From Paenibacillus oceani (GTDB taxonomy: Bacteria; Bacillota; Bacilli; Paenibacillales; NBRC-103111), in assembly GCF_014705615.1 (NCBI RefSeq), contig NZ_JACXJA010000051.1:1-64000 (forward strand): DNA of 64,000 nucleotides, given 5' to 3'. Under the pieces are notes generated by a model. The model was not told the origin of the DNA. It ran no database searches and was given only the letters and a program-made list of their open reading frames with translations. The position numbers and the translations under genes were made by a program. Positions 18,656 to 25,778 of the stretch are shown in pieces (the stretch's first letter is position 1; each line of letters opens with the position of its first letter).

Positions 18656-18664
18656 CACATAATA
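18635..18664 (+). promoter_or_regulatory. Candidate sigma-G promoter of sspF
   Basis: CATAATA (18658-18664) fits the sigma-G -10 CATNMTA. GAATC (18635-18639), 18 bases upstream, fits GMATR at four of five positions. The -35 therefore falls at the tip of the veg terminator hairpin. SspF is forespore-specific in B. subtilis. Confidence 0.55.
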
Positions 18665-18697
18665 GGCTTATCCGCAGTTAGAAGGAGGCCGATAAGA

Positions 18698-18886
18698 ATG
18701 AGTCGACGCAGACGCGGTATCATGTCCGATCAGTTCAAGGATGAGCTCGCCAAAGATTTGGGGTTTTATAACACGGTTCAACAGGAAGGGTGGGGCGGCA
18801 TCCGCGCCAAAGATGCCGGCAACATGGTGAAGCGCGCGATCCAGCTCGCCGAACAGCAGCTTGCGAATCAGGCTCCCAAACGCTGA
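18698..18886 (+). CDS. sspF: Small acid-soluble spore protein, SspF type
   Basis: This 62-residue basic protein carries the alpha/beta-type SASP pattern in a compact form: [12 protein letters not shown], then [20 protein letters not shown], matching SspF/YabG-linked SASPs rather than the major SspA/B. It coats DNA in the forespore. The ATG at 18698 follows GAAGGAGG. The position between veg and ispE is as in B. subtilis. Confidence 0.9.
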   Translation: MSRRRRGIMSDQFKDELAKDLGFYNTVQQEGWGGIRAKDAGNMVKRAIQLAEQQLANQAPKR

Positions 18887-18923
18887 CTTCCGGCGTGAAG
18901 CGGACATATGGATCTGGATGAGG

Positions 18924-18959
18924 GCTAAAGCAGCGGAACTGCTTTAGCTTTTCTTTTTT
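18924..18959 (+). terminator. Intrinsic terminator of sspF
   Basis: GCTAAAGCAG pairs with CTGCTTTAGC around a 5-nt loop, followed by TTTTCTTTTTT. Confidence 0.88.
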
Positions 18960-18964
18960 GGGTC

Positions 18965-18973
18965 TGATATAAT
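18965..18973 (+). promoter_or_regulatory. Candidate extended -10 promoter of ispE
   Basis: TGaTATAAT (TATAAT at 18968-18973) carries the TGn extension and lies 35 bases before ispE. No clear -35 is seen, since that region is the T run of the sspF terminator. Confidence 0.5.
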
Positions 18974-19008
18974 ATGGAAAGTTATCGCTTCGGTAAAGAA
19001 GGTGGGTT

Positions 19009-19863
19009 ATGAAAGTTTACGAAAAGGCGCCGGCGAAAATTAATTTGCTGCTGGATGTGCTCCATAAGCGCAACGACGGCTACCATGAAGTTGAAATGGT
19101 CATGACCATGGTTGACCTGGCCGACCGTCTGGAGATGCAGGAGCTTCCTCGGGATACGATCATCATCTCTAGCCAGGCGGGATATATACCGCTGGACGAG
19201 AAAAACTTGGCCTTTCAGGCCGCGAAGCTGATTAAGGAACGGTATGACGTCCGGAGCGGCGTCTATATTCATTTGGACAAGCGCATCCCGGTAGCGGCAG
19301 GGCTTGCTGGAGGCAGCAGCGACGCTGCGGCAGCGCTGCGCGGTCTGAATCGGCTGTGGAAGCTGAACATTCCGGCTGAGGAGCTACAGGAGCTTGGGGC
19401 GGAGCTGGGCTCCGACGTGCCGTTTTGCGTCACAGGCGGAACGGCTCTCGCGAGAGGGCGCGGCGAGAAGCTGGAGCCGATTGACGGTCCGCCGCAATGC
19501 TGGGTGATTTTGGCCAAGCCGCCGATTCACGTCTCCACGCAAGAAATATACGGACGGTTGAATGCCTCCGCGATCCAGCGTCATCCGTCCACCGCCGATA
19601 TGCTGCGGGCGATCCGGGAGAAGCGCTTTGCGGAGATGTGCGCCTCGATGGGCAATGTGCTCGAGGATATTACGATCCGTCATTATCCCGAGGTCAGGCA
19701 GATCAAGGAATGTATGCTGCGGCTTGGAGCCGACGGGGCGATGATGTCAGGAAGCGGGCCTACCGTATTCGGACTTGTGCAGAAGGAGTCGAAGGTGGCG
19801 CGTATCTACAACGGTCTGCGGGGATTTTGCAAAGACGTGTACGCCGTCAGGCTGCTTCCGTAA
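19009..19863 (+). CDS. ispE: 4-diphosphocytidyl-2-C-methyl-D-erythritol kinase
   Basis: IspE phosphorylates CDP-ME in the MEP isoprenoid pathway. The 284-residue GHMP kinase shows [13 protein letters not shown] at the N-terminus, the ATP-binding [17 protein letters not shown] motif near 92-108, and [12 protein letters not shown] near the C-terminus. The ATG at 19009 follows GAAGGTGG. Confidence 0.95.
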   Translation: MKVYEKAPAKINLLLDVLHKRNDGYHEVEMVMTMVDLADRLEMQELPRDTIIISSQAGYIPLDEKNLAFQAAKLIKERYDVRSGVYIHLDKRIPVAAGLAGGSSDAAAALRGLNRLWKLNIPAEELQELGAELGSDVPFCVTGGTALARGRGEKLEPIDGPPQCWVILAKPPIHVSTQEIYGRLNASAIQRHPSTADMLRAIREKRFAEMCASMGNVLEDITIRHYPEVRQIKECMLRLGADGAMMSGSGPTVFGLVQKESKVARIYNGLRGFCKDVYAVRLLP

Positions 19864-19902
19864 TCAGTTGCGAAATCACGTATGAAAATGATATATTCTG
19901 TG

Positions 19903-19914
19903 TATAATATTCGG
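19903..19914 (+). promoter_or_regulatory. purR -10 region with a PurBox-like half site
   Basis: TATAAT (19903-19908) lies 35 bases before purR and runs into ATTCGGAA (19909-19916), which resembles the reverse of the PurBox core CCGAA with AT flanks. Only one box is evident, whereas PurR usually uses an inverted pair, and no good -35 is seen. Confidence 0.3.
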
Positions 19915-19942
19915 AATTTTGCGGATGTGGGGGGAGAGGCGC

Positions 19943-20761
19943 GTGAAGAAATTAAAACGAAGTGCCAGGCTGGTGGAAATGACGCAGTATTTGTTGTTTC
20001 GCCCCCACTCGCTCATACCGCTGACTGTATTTGCGGAAAGATACGCATCGGCCAAGTCGTCGATCAGTGAAGATTTGGCTATTATCAAAGAAGTATTCGA
20101 GGACGAGGGACTTGGGGAGCTGCATACGCTTGCGGGTGCGGCGGGAGGCGTCAAGTTTACGCCGAGAATATCTAAGGAGGCGTCGCTCGATATATTGAGC
20201 GATATACGCCGGCAGTTGGAACAACCCGACCGGGTACTGCCCGGCGGTTATTTGTATATGAGCGATATGCTGGGCCAACCGGGTCTCGTTAACGATATTG
20301 GCAAAATGTTCGCGTCCGCCTTTGCAGACAAGCAGCTCGACGTCGTCATGACGGTGGAGACCAAAGGGATTCCGCTTGCTTACGCTACGGCATCCTTCCT
20401 CAATCTGCCCGTCGTCATCGTACGGCGCGACAATCGCGTCACCGAAGGTTCGGCGGTCAGCATTAACTACGTATCGGGGTCAACCAAGCGCATCCAGACG
20501 ATGTCGCTCGGCCGGAGGTCGCTCAAGGAGCAGTCGAACGTGCTGATTATCGATGACTTCATGCGCGCGGGAGGAACGATTCAAGGGATGATCGACCTGC
20601 TTAAAGAATTCCATGCCACCGTGCAGGGAGTGGGCGTATTTGTAGAGTCCACCGAAGTGGACGAGCATCTGATCGAGGACTATATCTCGATTGCGAAGCT
20701 GACCGGAGTCGATCCGAAGACAAAGCAAATATCGGTCGTACCGGGCAACTACTTCACATAA
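19943..20761 (+). CDS. purR: Purine operon repressor PurR
   Basis: PurR represses purine synthesis genes and is released by PRPP. The 272-residue protein has an N-terminal winged helix (about 1-75, including ERYASAKSSISEDL) and a type I phosphoribosyltransferase-like domain with the PRPP motif VLIIDDFMRAGGTI. Similarity to B. subtilis PurR extends throughout. The GTG at 19943 is chosen because GGGGGA precedes it and it aligns with the B. subtilis start. Confidence 0.94.
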   Translation: MKKLKRSARLVEMTQYLLFRPHSLIPLTVFAERYASAKSSISEDLAIIKEVFEDEGLGELHTLAGAAGGVKFTPRISKEASLDILSDIRRQLEQPDRVLPGGYLYMSDMLGQPGLVNDIGKMFASAFADKQLDVVMTVETKGIPLAYATASFLNLPVVIVRRDNRVTEGSAVSINYVSGSTKRIQTMSLGRRSLKEQSNVLIIDDFMRAGGTIQGMIDLLKEFHATVQGVGVFVESTEVDEHLIEDYISIAKLTGVDPKTKQISVVPGNYFT

Positions 20762-20887
20762 ATTCGTGGGGGCCCGGCTGCGCCGGAAGAAGAAATTGCC
20801 TTGGATCATCGAGGTGATTTTTTTCGGTTATACAGGGGTACAGCTAGTCCAACAACCAAACTTATAGAAGATAGGGGATAACCGAAT

Positions 20888-21280
20888 ATGAACTTGAACA
20901 TTGTATCCACAACGAAAGCACCCGCTGCTATTGGCCCTTACTCCCAAGCCGTAACGTTCGGCGATCTGATCTTCACTTCCGGACAAATTCCGCTCGACAG
21001 CGAAGGAAAATTGGTGGAAGGCGGAATCGAGGAGCAGACGCATCAAGTATTCCGCAACCTGACCGGCGTATTGGAAGCGGCTGGCGCCACATTGTCCCAT
21101 ACGATCAAAGCTACGGTGTTTATAAAAGACATGAATCAGTTCGCAACCGTTAATGAAATCTATGCTTCTTATTTCGGCGAGCATAAGCCGGCACGCTCCA
21201 CTGTCGAAGTGGCAAGGCTGCCAAAGGATGTTCTTGTCGAAATTGAACTGATTGCCGCGAAAATTGTCGAAAAAGTTTAA
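20888..21280 (+). CDS. ridA: RidA family 2-iminobutanoate/2-iminopropanoate deaminase
   Basis: RidA hydrolyses reactive enamine/imine intermediates released by PLP enzymes. The 130-residue protein has [12 protein letters not shown] at the N-terminus, FTSGQIPLD, and a conserved arginine in [21 protein letters not shown] near the C-terminus. YabJ occupies the same purR-spoVG gap in B. subtilis. The ATG at 20888 lies 8 bases after a GATAGGGG stretch. Confidence 0.94.
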   Translation: MNLNIVSTTKAPAAIGPYSQAVTFGDLIFTSGQIPLDSEGKLVEGGIEEQTHQVFRNLTGVLEAAGATLSHTIKATVFIKDMNQFATVNEIYASYFGEHKPARSTVEVARLPKDVLVEIELIAAKIVEKV

Positions 21281-21328
21281 ATAGCAAATAAATTTAAAAA
21301 AAATAACAAAAAATCGGCAAAATCTAGG

Positions 21329-21353
21329 AGGATTTAGATTATAAATGTGGAAG
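21329..21353 (+). promoter_or_regulatory. spoVG promoter (sigma-H type) with AT-rich upstream box
   Basis: AGGATTT (21329-21335) and GTGGAA (21347-21352) are separated by 11 bases, exactly as in the sigma-H promoter of B. subtilis spoVG. The 45 bases upstream are nearly all A and T, matching the upstream box needed by that promoter. Confidence 0.78.
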
Positions 21354-21394
21354 TATAAACCAAGTCTCCCTAAGTAAAAAGGTGGTGAACACAA

Positions 21395-21679
21395 GTGCAG
21401 ATTACTGATGTGCGTCTTCGCCGGGTAAACTCCGAGGGACGAATGAAAGCGATTGCTTCCATTACGATTGACAACGAATTTGTCGTTCACGACATTCGCG
21501 TTATCGACGGAAACAATGGCATGTTCGTGGCGATGCCGAGCAAGCGGACTCCCGATGGAGAGTTCCGCGACATTGCCCATCCGATCTCTTCGACTACTCG
21601 CGAGAAAATCCAGGCCGCCGTATTGGCCGAGTACGACCGGGTCTCGAGCGAGGAGGAAGTAATCGAAGAAGGAGCATGA
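21395..21679 (+). CDS. spoVG: Septation/RNA-binding regulator SpoVG
   Basis: SpoVG is a small RNA/DNA-binding regulator involved in asymmetric septation and cortex formation. The 94-residue protein is very close to B. subtilis Spo[22 protein letters not shown], then [14 protein letters not shown] and [20 protein letters not shown]. The C-terminal acidic tail is variable. The GTG at 21395 follows AAGGTGG. Confidence 0.96.
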   Translation: MQITDVRLRRVNSEGRMKAIASITIDNEFVVHDIRVIDGNNGMFVAMPSKRTPDGEFRDIAHPISSTTREKIQAAVLAEYDRVSSEEEVIEEGA

Positions 21680-21698
21680 GTGAAATAATGACGTGGAG

Positions 21699-21733
21699 GA
21701 GAGCCATACTTAAGCGGCTCTCTTTTCTTTTTG
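21699..21733 (+). terminator. Intrinsic terminator of spoVG
   Basis: GAGAGCC pairs with GGCTCTC around a 10-nt loop, followed by TTTTCTTTTT. Confidence 0.8.
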
Positions 21734-21938
21734 AGCAAATTGCGATATATTCGATTAGGGCATCGGGCCCCGCAGCCCTTGTCCTGATGACGTTTATTAC
21801 TTCATGAGACGAACTTGCCGAGAAAACTTCCGGTCGCGGCGGTCGCTTCTTCCGGAAGGATGACGAATATATATAGGGTTGTTGTTTACTATTAATCTGA
21901 CAAGCTAACTTACTAGTTTTCTGGAGGGAGAAACGAAC
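21734..21938 (+). other. glmU leader region with a hairpin of unknown role
   Basis: About 200 bases without a gene. CTTCCGG (21827-21833) pairs with CCGGAAG (21852-21858) around an 18-nt GC-rich loop. There is no T run, so it is not a terminator. No riboswitch class was recognised and no confident promoter was found. Confidence 0.35.
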
Positions 21939-23339
21939 ATGCGGATACTGGGGATCGTACTGGCAGCGGGTCAAGGCAAACGAATGAAATCAAAGCTGTA
22001 CAAGGTGCTTCATCCGGTATGCGGCAAGCCGATGGTCGGGCATGTGCTGGATGTGCTGGAGTCGGTACAGGCCGACCGGAAAGTCGTAGTCGTCGGTCAC
22101 GGAGCGGAAGCGGTCAAAGCGTACGTGGGGAACCGTGCGGAATTTGCCCTGCAGGCGGAGCAGCTCGGAACGGGGCATGCCGTCATGATGGCAAGTCCGA
22201 TGCTTAAGGACGAGGAAGGCACGGCCGTTATTTTGTACGGGGATACCCCTCTGATTCAAGCGGCGACCTTGCAGGCGATGATTCGCCTTCATCAGGAGCA
22301 GGGGGCGTCGGCCACACTGCTGAGCGCAGTTATGGAGAAGCCGCAAGGATACGGGCGCATCATCCGCGACGAGCAAGGACACGTAGCTGCCATCGTAGAA
22401 CAAAAAGACTGTACGCCCGAGCAGGATGCCGTAAAGGAAATCAATGCGGGCATGTACATTTTCGATAATCGTAAATTGTTCGAGGCTTTGGCGGATGTGA
22501 AAAACGACAATGCCCAGAAGGAATATTATTTTACCGACGTCATCGATATATTGCGCGCCAAAGGCGAGAAGATTCTCGGTTATTGCACGGAGGACGTTGC
22601 GGAAAGTATGGGCGTAAACGATAAAGTAGCCCTGTCTGAAGCCGAGTCCTGCATGCGCGACCGAATCAACCGCAGCCATATGGCCGGCGGCGTAACCTTG
22701 ATTAATCCGTCGCATACGTACATCGAGAAAGACGTCGTCATCGGGGCGGATACGGTCATCTATCCCGGCACTTCGCTGAAGGGCAAAACCGTCATCGGCA
22801 CCGAATGCGAGATTGGCCCGAACTGCGAGTTGACCGATACGATAGTGGGGGACGGGGTTCATATCAAGCAGTCCGTGCTGCTGGAGGCGTCCGTGGGCGA
22901 CGGGTCTACCGTGGGGCCGTTCGCTTACTTGCGTCCGGGAGCCAAGCTGTCCAGCCATGTGAAAATCGGCGATTTCGTGGAAATTAAAAATGCCGTTCTC
23001 GAAGAGGGCGTTAAAGTGTCGCATTTGAGTTACATTGGCGACGCCGAGGTAGGCAAAAACGTCAATTTCGGCTGTGGTTCGATTACCGTCAACTACGACG
23101 GGTTCAACAAGCATAAGACGATTATTGGGGACGACGCCTTTATCGGGAGCAACGTGAACCTGATCGCGCCGGTTACGATCGGCAAAGGCGCCTTCCTCGT
23201 CGCCGGCTCGACGATTACGAAAAACGTAGCCGATAACGAGATGGCCATTGCGCGGGAGCATCAGACGAACAAGCCGGAATACGCGGAGAAACTTCGCAGT
23301 CGGTTCAAAGCGGCCAAAGAAAACAAGTCGTCCACGTGA
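21939..23339 (+). CDS. glmU: Bifunctional UDP-GlcNAc pyrophosphorylase / GlcN-1-P acetyltransferase
   Basis: GlmU makes UDP-N-acetylglucosamine for peptidoglycan. The 466-residue protein has the N-terminal uridyltransferase motif LAAGQGKRMKS, EQLGTGHAVM and YGDTPLI, and a C-terminal left-handed beta-helix with hexapeptide repeats from about 250. The acetyltransferase site is in the NYDGFNKHKTIIGD region. The ATG follows CTGGAGGGAG. B. subtilis has prs next; here ctc follows directly. Confidence 0.96.
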   Translation: MRILGIVLAAGQGKRMKSKLYKVLHPVCGKPMVGHVLDVLESVQADRKVVVVGHGAEAVKAYVGNRAEFALQAEQLGTGHAVMMASPMLKDEEGTAVILYGDTPLIQAATLQAMIRLHQEQGASATLLSAVMEKPQGYGRIIRDEQGHVAAIVEQKDCTPEQDAVKEINAGMYIFDNRKLFEALADVKNDNAQKEYYFTDVIDILRAKGEKILGYCTEDVAESMGVNDKVALSEAESCMRDRINRSHMAGGVTLINPSHTYIEKDVVIGADTVIYPGTSLKGKTVIGTECEIGPNCELTDTIVGDGVHIKQSVLLEASVGDGSTVGPFAYLRPGAKLSSHVKIGDFVEIKNAVLEEGVKVSHLSYIGDAEVGKNVNFGCGSITVNYDGFNKHKTIIGDDAFIGSNVNLIAPVTIGKGAFLVAGSTITKNVADNEMAIAREHQTNKPEYAEKLRSRFKAAKENKSST

Positions 23340-23404
23340 CGTTTCGAACCTCCGTAAGATGGGTAAATTAAGTAGGACCAGCCATCAACAGGAGGGATTT
23401 CGAA

Positions 23405-24025
23405 ATGGAAGCGACGCTAAGAGCGGAAACGCGCAACGATAATGCAACCAAATCCGAATTAAAGCAGATGAGAGAGCGGGGGAAAGTACCTGCCGTCGTA
23501 TACGGCAAAAAAGTGCCGAGCACGCCGATTACGGTCGACGAGAAAGAACTGGGCGCTTTGCTGAGGAGCACCCCCCACTCAATCATTGAACTCGATATTC
23601 CCGGTCAAGGCAAACATCCGGTTATGATTAACGGCATGCACCGGGACAGCCTGCAGCGTACGCTGCTGCACATCGATTTTCACCAAATCAATATGAACGA
23701 GCCGGTCCGCGCTACGGTCGGCCTGGAGTTTGTCGGGGAGTCGCCCGCTCAGCGTGAAGGAGGCGTGCTGACAGCCGTGCTTCATGAGGTCGAGGTTCGC
23801 TGCCTGCCTAACGAGCTGCCGGGTTCTATCGAAGTCGACGTCAGCGGTCTGCAGCTCGGCGACAGCTTCCTGGCGAAAGATTTAAAGCTTCCGCAGTCGG
23901 TTGAGCTGAAGACGGACGATAACGCGGTGCTCTGTACGATTCTTGTGCCGCAAAAAGCGACCGAGGATACTACGGATGTAGCGGATGCAGCCGCTGAGGC
24001 GGAGCCGTCGGAGGAAACAGTTTAG
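23405..24025 (+). CDS. ctc: 50S ribosomal protein bL25 / general stress protein Ctc
   Basis: The 206-residue protein has an N-terminal bL25 5S-rRNA-binding domain (about 1-95, with VPAVVYGKK) and a C-terminal TL5/CTC beta domain, ending in an acidic Ala/Glu-rich tail. It associates with the ribosome, especially under stress. The ATG at 23405 follows CAGGAGGG. No sigma-B promoter was confidently found in the short gap after glmU. Confidence 0.93.
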   Translation: MEATLRAETRNDNATKSELKQMRERGKVPAVVYGKKVPSTPITVDEKELGALLRSTPHSIIELDIPGQGKHPVMINGMHRDSLQRTLLHIDFHQINMNEPVRATVGLEFVGESPAQREGGVLTAVLHEVEVRCLPNELPGSIEVDVSGLQLGDSFLAKDLKLPQSVELKTDDNAVLCTILVPQKATEDTTDVADAAAEAEPSEETV

Positions 24026-24063
24026 CCGCATCAGCTAACAGGACATATCCTGCCGGCACACAT

Positions 24064-24104
24064 AAAAAAGGGTTACGCTCCGAATGGACCGTAACCCTTA
24101 TTTA
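24064..24104. terminator. Bidirectional terminator after ctc
   Basis: GGGTTACG and TCC pair with GGA and CGTAACCC around GAAT. The minus strand ends in six T, the plus strand in TTATTT. It can stop ctc and, from the other side, the minus-strand gene at 24301. Confidence 0.75.
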
Positions 24105-24300
24105 GTTGTCCGGGACAACATCAGTCGTAAAACCCGGACGGGCCCCCAGAAGTAATCGGCATGGGGCAGAAGAAGAACGCAGCCGTATGGGGGGCATTCC
24201 GGCTGCGGCTTCTCCGCTTCCTTAGCGTGCGGGCTCCAATCGCTGCCGGCGAAAGGTACCGCTCGAATTCACTTCTGGGGGAACATTTTCCGAAATCCGA

Positions 24301-24501
24301 TTAATAGCCGGGTCTGGATACGAACGTATACAAACTTCTGTTATAATAAGTGCTGTTAACCTTGATGAACGATGGTGTGAAGCGTTCGACATATCCGATG
24401 TCCCGGTGGTTGCGTTCCAAGTAGATTTGTACAGGAACTTCGTGTTCCATGTGATCCTGGAACTGTCCGTCTTCCGAAATATGATCGCCGTTCGAATACA
24501 T
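24301..24501 (-). CDS. Small conserved-looking hypothetical protein
   Basis: This 66-residue protein starts at ATG 24501 with GAGGGTGA about 6 bases upstream. It has an acidic N-terminus (SNGDHISEDGQFQDHMEHE), then VPVQIYLERNHRDIGYVER and an aromatic-rich end, YYNRSLYTFVSRPGY. The regular charge and aromatic pattern, good start site and minus-strand terminators (24064 and near 24180-24210) support a real gene. No named family was recognised. B. subtilis has nothing in this orientation between ctc and pth. Confidence 0.6.
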   Translation of the reverse strand: MYSNGDHISEDGQFQDHMEHEVPVQIYLERNHRDIGYVERFTPSFIKVNSTYYNRSLYTFVSRPGY

Positions 24502-24610
24502 ACTCTCACCCTCGCTTATTATTTTGGAATTTAGTAGCATAGACAATCGACTCATGCATTTCGTTGCATGGGCGGAAAAATTTTTTTCAAAAGGATTAAG
24601 GTGATCGAAA

Positions 24611-25171
24611 ATGAAATGGATTGTGGGCCTCGGCAATCCGGGCCAGGCGTATCGAAACAACCGTCACAACGTCGGATTCATGACGGTCGACCGGGCGGCG
24701 GAACAATGGGGAATGCCGGTTTTCCAAAACAAATTTAAAGCACTGATCAGCGAAGGTCGCGTAAAGGGAGAAAAGGTATACCTCCTGAAACCGATGACCT
24801 ATATGAATTTGTCGGGAGAATCGATGCGGGCCTTTATGGATTTCTATAAAGCTTCGCTGGAGGACTGCATTGTCGTCTATGACGACCTGGATACTCCGTT
24901 CGGCCAAATCCGGCTTCGCTATCAGGGCAGCTCCGGCGGTCACAACGGGATCAAATCGATTATTCAGCATACCGGTACCCAGACTTTCAACCGGATCCGG
25001 ATCGGCGTATCGCGTCCTGCCCCGGGATATAACATCGCCGATTACGTGCTTGCCGATTTCACGAAGGAAGAAGCGAGGACGCTTCCGGACGTCGTTCAGA
25101 TGTCGGTGGATGCGCTCGAGTTTTCACTGGAAAACGAGTTTGACCGAACGATGGCCAAGTTTAATAAATAG
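24611..25171 (+). CDS. pth: Peptidyl-tRNA hydrolase
   Basis: Pth (SpoVC) releases tRNA from stalled peptidyl-tRNA. The 186-residue protein has GLGNPGQAYRNNRHNVGF with the catalytic H19, KPMTYMNLSG near 60-69, the aspartate pair in DDLD (91-94), and GSSGGHNGIKSI. The ATG at 24611 follows AAGGATTAAGG. Confidence 0.96.
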   Translation: MKWIVGLGNPGQAYRNNRHNVGFMTVDRAAEQWGMPVFQNKFKALISEGRVKGEKVYLLKPMTYMNLSGESMRAFMDFYKASLEDCIVVYDDLDTPFGQIRLRYQGSSGGHNGIKSIIQHTGTQTFNRIRIGVSRPAPGYNIADYVLADFTKEEARTLPDVVQMSVDALEFSLENEFDRTMAKFNK

Positions 25172-25225
25172 AGCATGTCTCAAGCAGCCAGTTCTACGTT
25201 CTTTCCTCTCTTTCCCGTTGCCGAC

Positions 25226-25255
25226 GCTTAAGATTGGGTCATTTGGTTCATACTA
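25226..25255 (+). promoter_or_regulatory. Candidate forespore (sigma-G/F) promoter upstream of fin
   Basis: CATACTA (25249-25255) is a perfect CATNMTA -10. GCTTA (25226-25230), 18 bases upstream, fits GMATR at four of five positions. fin is forespore-expressed in B. subtilis, but this site is 175 bases before the gene. Confidence 0.45.
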
Positions 25256-25429
25256 GTACAACAAAGGGCCAAGAGCCGACGCGTTTACGCGGCACCATGT
25301 CATAATCGTCAGATGGAGCACGGGAGTAGTCCGCTGGGCAGGGGAGACCCGCTTTTCAGACAAGGCGGGCGGCTCTGAATGCGTGCCAGCCGCGGATGAA
25401 TGGCATACGGCCGGCAGGGGAGGCATACG

Positions 25430-25660
25430 ATGACTGTAAAATATGTTTGTAGACATTGCTCGGCGCCGCTGGGTGAAATCGACAATCCGCTGGTGAGCGA
25501 ATACCAGCTCGGGTTCCATTTCTTGACCCCCGAAGAACGCAGAGATATAATTACGTATAGCCAGAGTGGCGACATTCTCGTAAGGCTGACGTGCGATTAT
25601 TGCCGGAAAGCGCTTGACGAGCATCCGGAGCTGAATCTGATTACCAGCCCGCTTCAATAA
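25430..25660 (+). CDS. fin: Anti-sigma-F factor Fin
   Basis: Fin (YabK) binds RNA polymerase and helps switch the forespore from sigma-F to sigma-G. The 76-residue protein has the two zinc-binding CxxC pairs, CRHC (about 7-10) and CDYC (near 58-61), flanking a charged helical middle with LTPEERRDII. The ATG at 25430 follows AGGGGAGG. It sits between pth and mfd as in B. subtilis. Confidence 0.92.
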   Translation: MTVKYVCRHCSAPLGEIDNPLVSEYQLGFHFLTPEERRDIITYSQSGDILVRLTCDYCRKALDEHPELNLITSPLQ

Positions 25661-25778
25661 ACCGGCCAATCAGCCGGATATGCGAATACCAATCCAGCTC
25701 GAGCGGATGCGAAACAAGGCCTCGGCACCTTCGCCAAGGCTTTCTTTTTGGTTTGTACGTAAAAAGGAGTGTTTACCC

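Noticed and set aside
21990-23261. Minus-strand reading frame of 423 codons inside glmU
   Set aside because: Shadow of glmU; no motif and no start signal.
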